Part shown: piece after piece, positions 62,147-64,000 of the stretch
Layout: each line of letters opens with the position of its first letter
Numbering within the stretch: the stretch's first letter is position 1
Assembly: GCA_902611465.1 (NCBI GenBank)
Contig: CACLZS010000003.1
Location: forward strand, 28,835-92,834
Direction: 5' to 3'
Origin: an uncultured Pelagibacteraceae bacterium
GTDB lineage: Bacteria; Pseudomonadota; Alphaproteobacteria; Pelagibacterales; Pelagibacteraceae
DNA: 64,000 nucleotides
Position numbers and translations under genes: made by a program
Notes under the pieces: generated by a model
Databases searched by the model: none
Seen by the model: only the letters and a program-made list of their open reading frames with translations
Told to the model about the DNA's origin: nothing

Positions 62147-63969
62147 GAAGCAGTATTTTGTTTTTCACTTTTTTTTCTTTCGTTTGGGTCCAAGATCGCT
62201 TTTCTGAGTCTACAAGATTTAGGTGTAATTTCTAACGCTTCATCTGTGTTAAGCATACTTAATTGTTCTGCAATCGACATTTGTCTTACGGGTGTAAGAA
62301 CAATATTTTCATCAGTACCTTGTGTTCTCATATTCGTAAGTTTTTTTCCTTTCATAACATTAATTATCATATCGCCTGGTTTAGGAGCTAAGCCAACAAT
62401 CATTCCTGTATAAACTGGATCATTGTGTGTAACAAACATTTCTCCTCTAGCTTGCAAATTAAAAATTGAAAATGCAACAGCTTTGCCTTGGTCCATAGAG
62501 ATTAAAGCGCCATTTCTTCTTCCCTCCATGTCTCCCTCAAAATCTCCATAAGAGTGAAAAATTCTATTAATAACACCTGTTCCTTTGGTTAATGTTAAAA
62601 ATCTACTTGTGTATCCCATTAAACCTCTTGTTGGAGCTTGAAAAATAAGTCTTTTTTTATTTTTTCCTGTATCTTTTAGTTCAACTAATTTGCCCTTTCT
62701 CCTGTTCATAGAATCTATAATTCTTGATGAATATTCTTCATCTAAATCCATAGTTATTTCCTCAATTGGTTCTAACTTTTTTGAATTTTTGTCAGTTTTA
62801 AATAAAACTTTAGGAGGACTAATTGTCATTTCAAAGCCCTCTCGTCTCATTTGTGTTAATAATATTTCAAGCATCAATTCTCCTCTTCCACTTATTTCAA
62901 ATGCATCTTTATTTGCGTTTTCTGAGAAAGAAATTCCAACATTGTTTTGAGCTTCTAAAATTAGACGATCTCTAATTTGAGTACTTGTTAATTTTTTACC
63001 TTCAGTTCCAGCTAGTGGTGAGCTATTTACTGTTATTTTTATAGACATTGTTGGTGGATCGATCGGTGTTGCCTCAATAGGTTCATTTACCTCTAAATCA
63101 CAAATAGTATCTGCCACATTTGCTTTTTCTAATCCGGCTATAACTACGATATCTCCAGCTTCTCCAACCTCAATGGGCACTTTTTTTGTGCCTTCATATC
63201 TAAAGATTTTTGTAAGTCTGCCTTCATCTACTTTTTCACCTTTTAAATTGATTGCTTTAATTTGTTGATTTGCTTTTGCCGTCCCTTGTGAAATTCTTCC
63301 AACTAAACTTCTGCCCAAAAAGTTATCAGCGTAAAGTAGCGTCGATAACATTGCAAATGGTTTTGATTTATCAAATTCTGAGGGTTTTACGTGATCTAAA
63401 ACTAAATCTAATAGTGGGTTAAGATTTTCTCTTGGTCCGTCAATATCTTTAGAAGCCCAACCAGATCTTCCGCTAGCATATAATACAGGAAAATCTAATT
63501 GTTCCTCATTTGCGTCTAAACTAACAAATAAATCAAAAGTCTCATTTAAAACTTCATCTGCTCTTTGATCGCTTTTATCTAATTTGTTTATAACAACAAT
63601 TGGTCTCAATCCCTGTTTTAATGCTTTGCTTAATACAAATTTTGTTTGGGGCATGACGCCTTCCGCAGAGTCTACTAAAAGTAACGCACCATCTGCCAAA
63701 CTCAAAACTCTTTCAACCTCTGCTGCAAAATCTCTATGACCAGGGGTATCAATAATATTTATTCTAGTATCTTTCCAATTAATCGAAGTAGGCTTAGCAA
63801 GAATTGTAATTCCTCTTTCTTTTTCTAGCTCTCCAGAATCCATTAATCTTTCATCAACTACTTCGTTGTCTCTAAAAGAACCACTCTGTTTCATCAAATT
63901 ATCAATCAGTGTTGTTTTTCCATGATCAACATGAGCAATGATAGTGATGTTTCGAATATTATTATTCAT
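62143..63969 (-). CDS. typA: Translational GTPase TypA/BipA
   Basis: NITIIAHVDHGKTTLIDNLMKQSG, DTPGHRDFAAEVERVL, NKLDKSDQR; BipA-type C-term. Confidence 0.97.
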   Translation of the reverse strand: MNNNIRNITIIAHVDHGKTTLIDNLMKQSGSFRDNEVVDERLMDSGELEKERGITILAKPTSINWKDTRINIIDTPGHRDFAAEVERVLSLADGALLLVDSAEGVMPQTKFVLSKALKQGLRPIVVINKLDKSDQRADEVLNETFDLFVSLDANEEQLDFPVLYASGRSGWASKDIDGPRENLNPLLDLVLDHVKPSEFDKSKPFAMLSTLLYADNFLGRSLVGRISQGTAKANQQIKAINLKGEKVDEGRLTKIFRYEGTKKVPIEVGEAGDIVVIAGLEKANVADTICDLEVNEPIEATPIDPPTMSIKITVNSSPLAGTEGKKLTSTQIRDRLILEAQNNVGISFSENANKDAFEISGRGELMLEILLTQMRREGFEMTISPPKVLFKTDKNSKKLEPIEEITMDLDEEYSSRIIDSMNRRKGKLVELKDTGKNKKRLIFQAPTRGLMGYTSRFLTLTKGTGVINRIFHSYGDFEGDMEGRRNGALISMDQGKAVAFSIFNLQARGEMFVTHNDPVYTGMIVGLAPKPGDMIINVMKGKKLTNMRTQGTDENIVLTPVRQMSIAEQLSMLNTDEALEITPKSCRLRKAILDPNERKKSEKQNTAS

Positions 63970-64000
63970 GGTTGTGGTTCTTATACATTTATAGCTTTAA

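Overview
This is a gene-dense, very AT-rich chromosomal window that looks like a SAR11-type alphaproteobacterium (Candidatus Pelagibacter-like). That assignment is inferred from base composition, gene order and protein families. Nearly the whole window is housekeeping or metabolic genes with tiny or overlapping intergenic spaces. In order it holds: atpD(partial)-atpC; a minus-strand obgE-proB-proA-nadD-rsfS-ctpA-rppH block; rplU-rpmA; metX-metW-gloB; hisC-tyrA; AmpG-like MFS; trkH; class I lysS; pyrD; rpmB; a polyamine operon; regA/actR-like regulator; polA; chvI/chvG-like two-component system; ahcY; tsaE; an RND efflux pair; a BMP-type nucleoside ABC importer; hsp20; oligopeptidase B; cfa; an ScfR/RamB-like regulator divergent from aceA; and typA. 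I see no phage, transposon, CRISPR, rRNA or tRNA. The most interesting signals are regulatory or cryptic. (1) A terminator/attenuator-like leader with nested mini-ORFs precedes a four-gene polyamine operon that encodes a deoxyhypusine-synthase-like protein and a frameshifted aguB. (2) A SAM-II riboswitch followed by a U-tract lies upstream of metX. (3) A sigma32-type promoter plus a 5'-terminal stem-loop precedes hsp20. (4) An unannotated 53-aa ORF and a cluster of TTTGTAAAT-like repeats lie between the ScfR-like regulator and aceA. (5) A lysine-rich coiled-coil protein of unknown function follows cfa. All calls come from reading the sequence; no database search was run.
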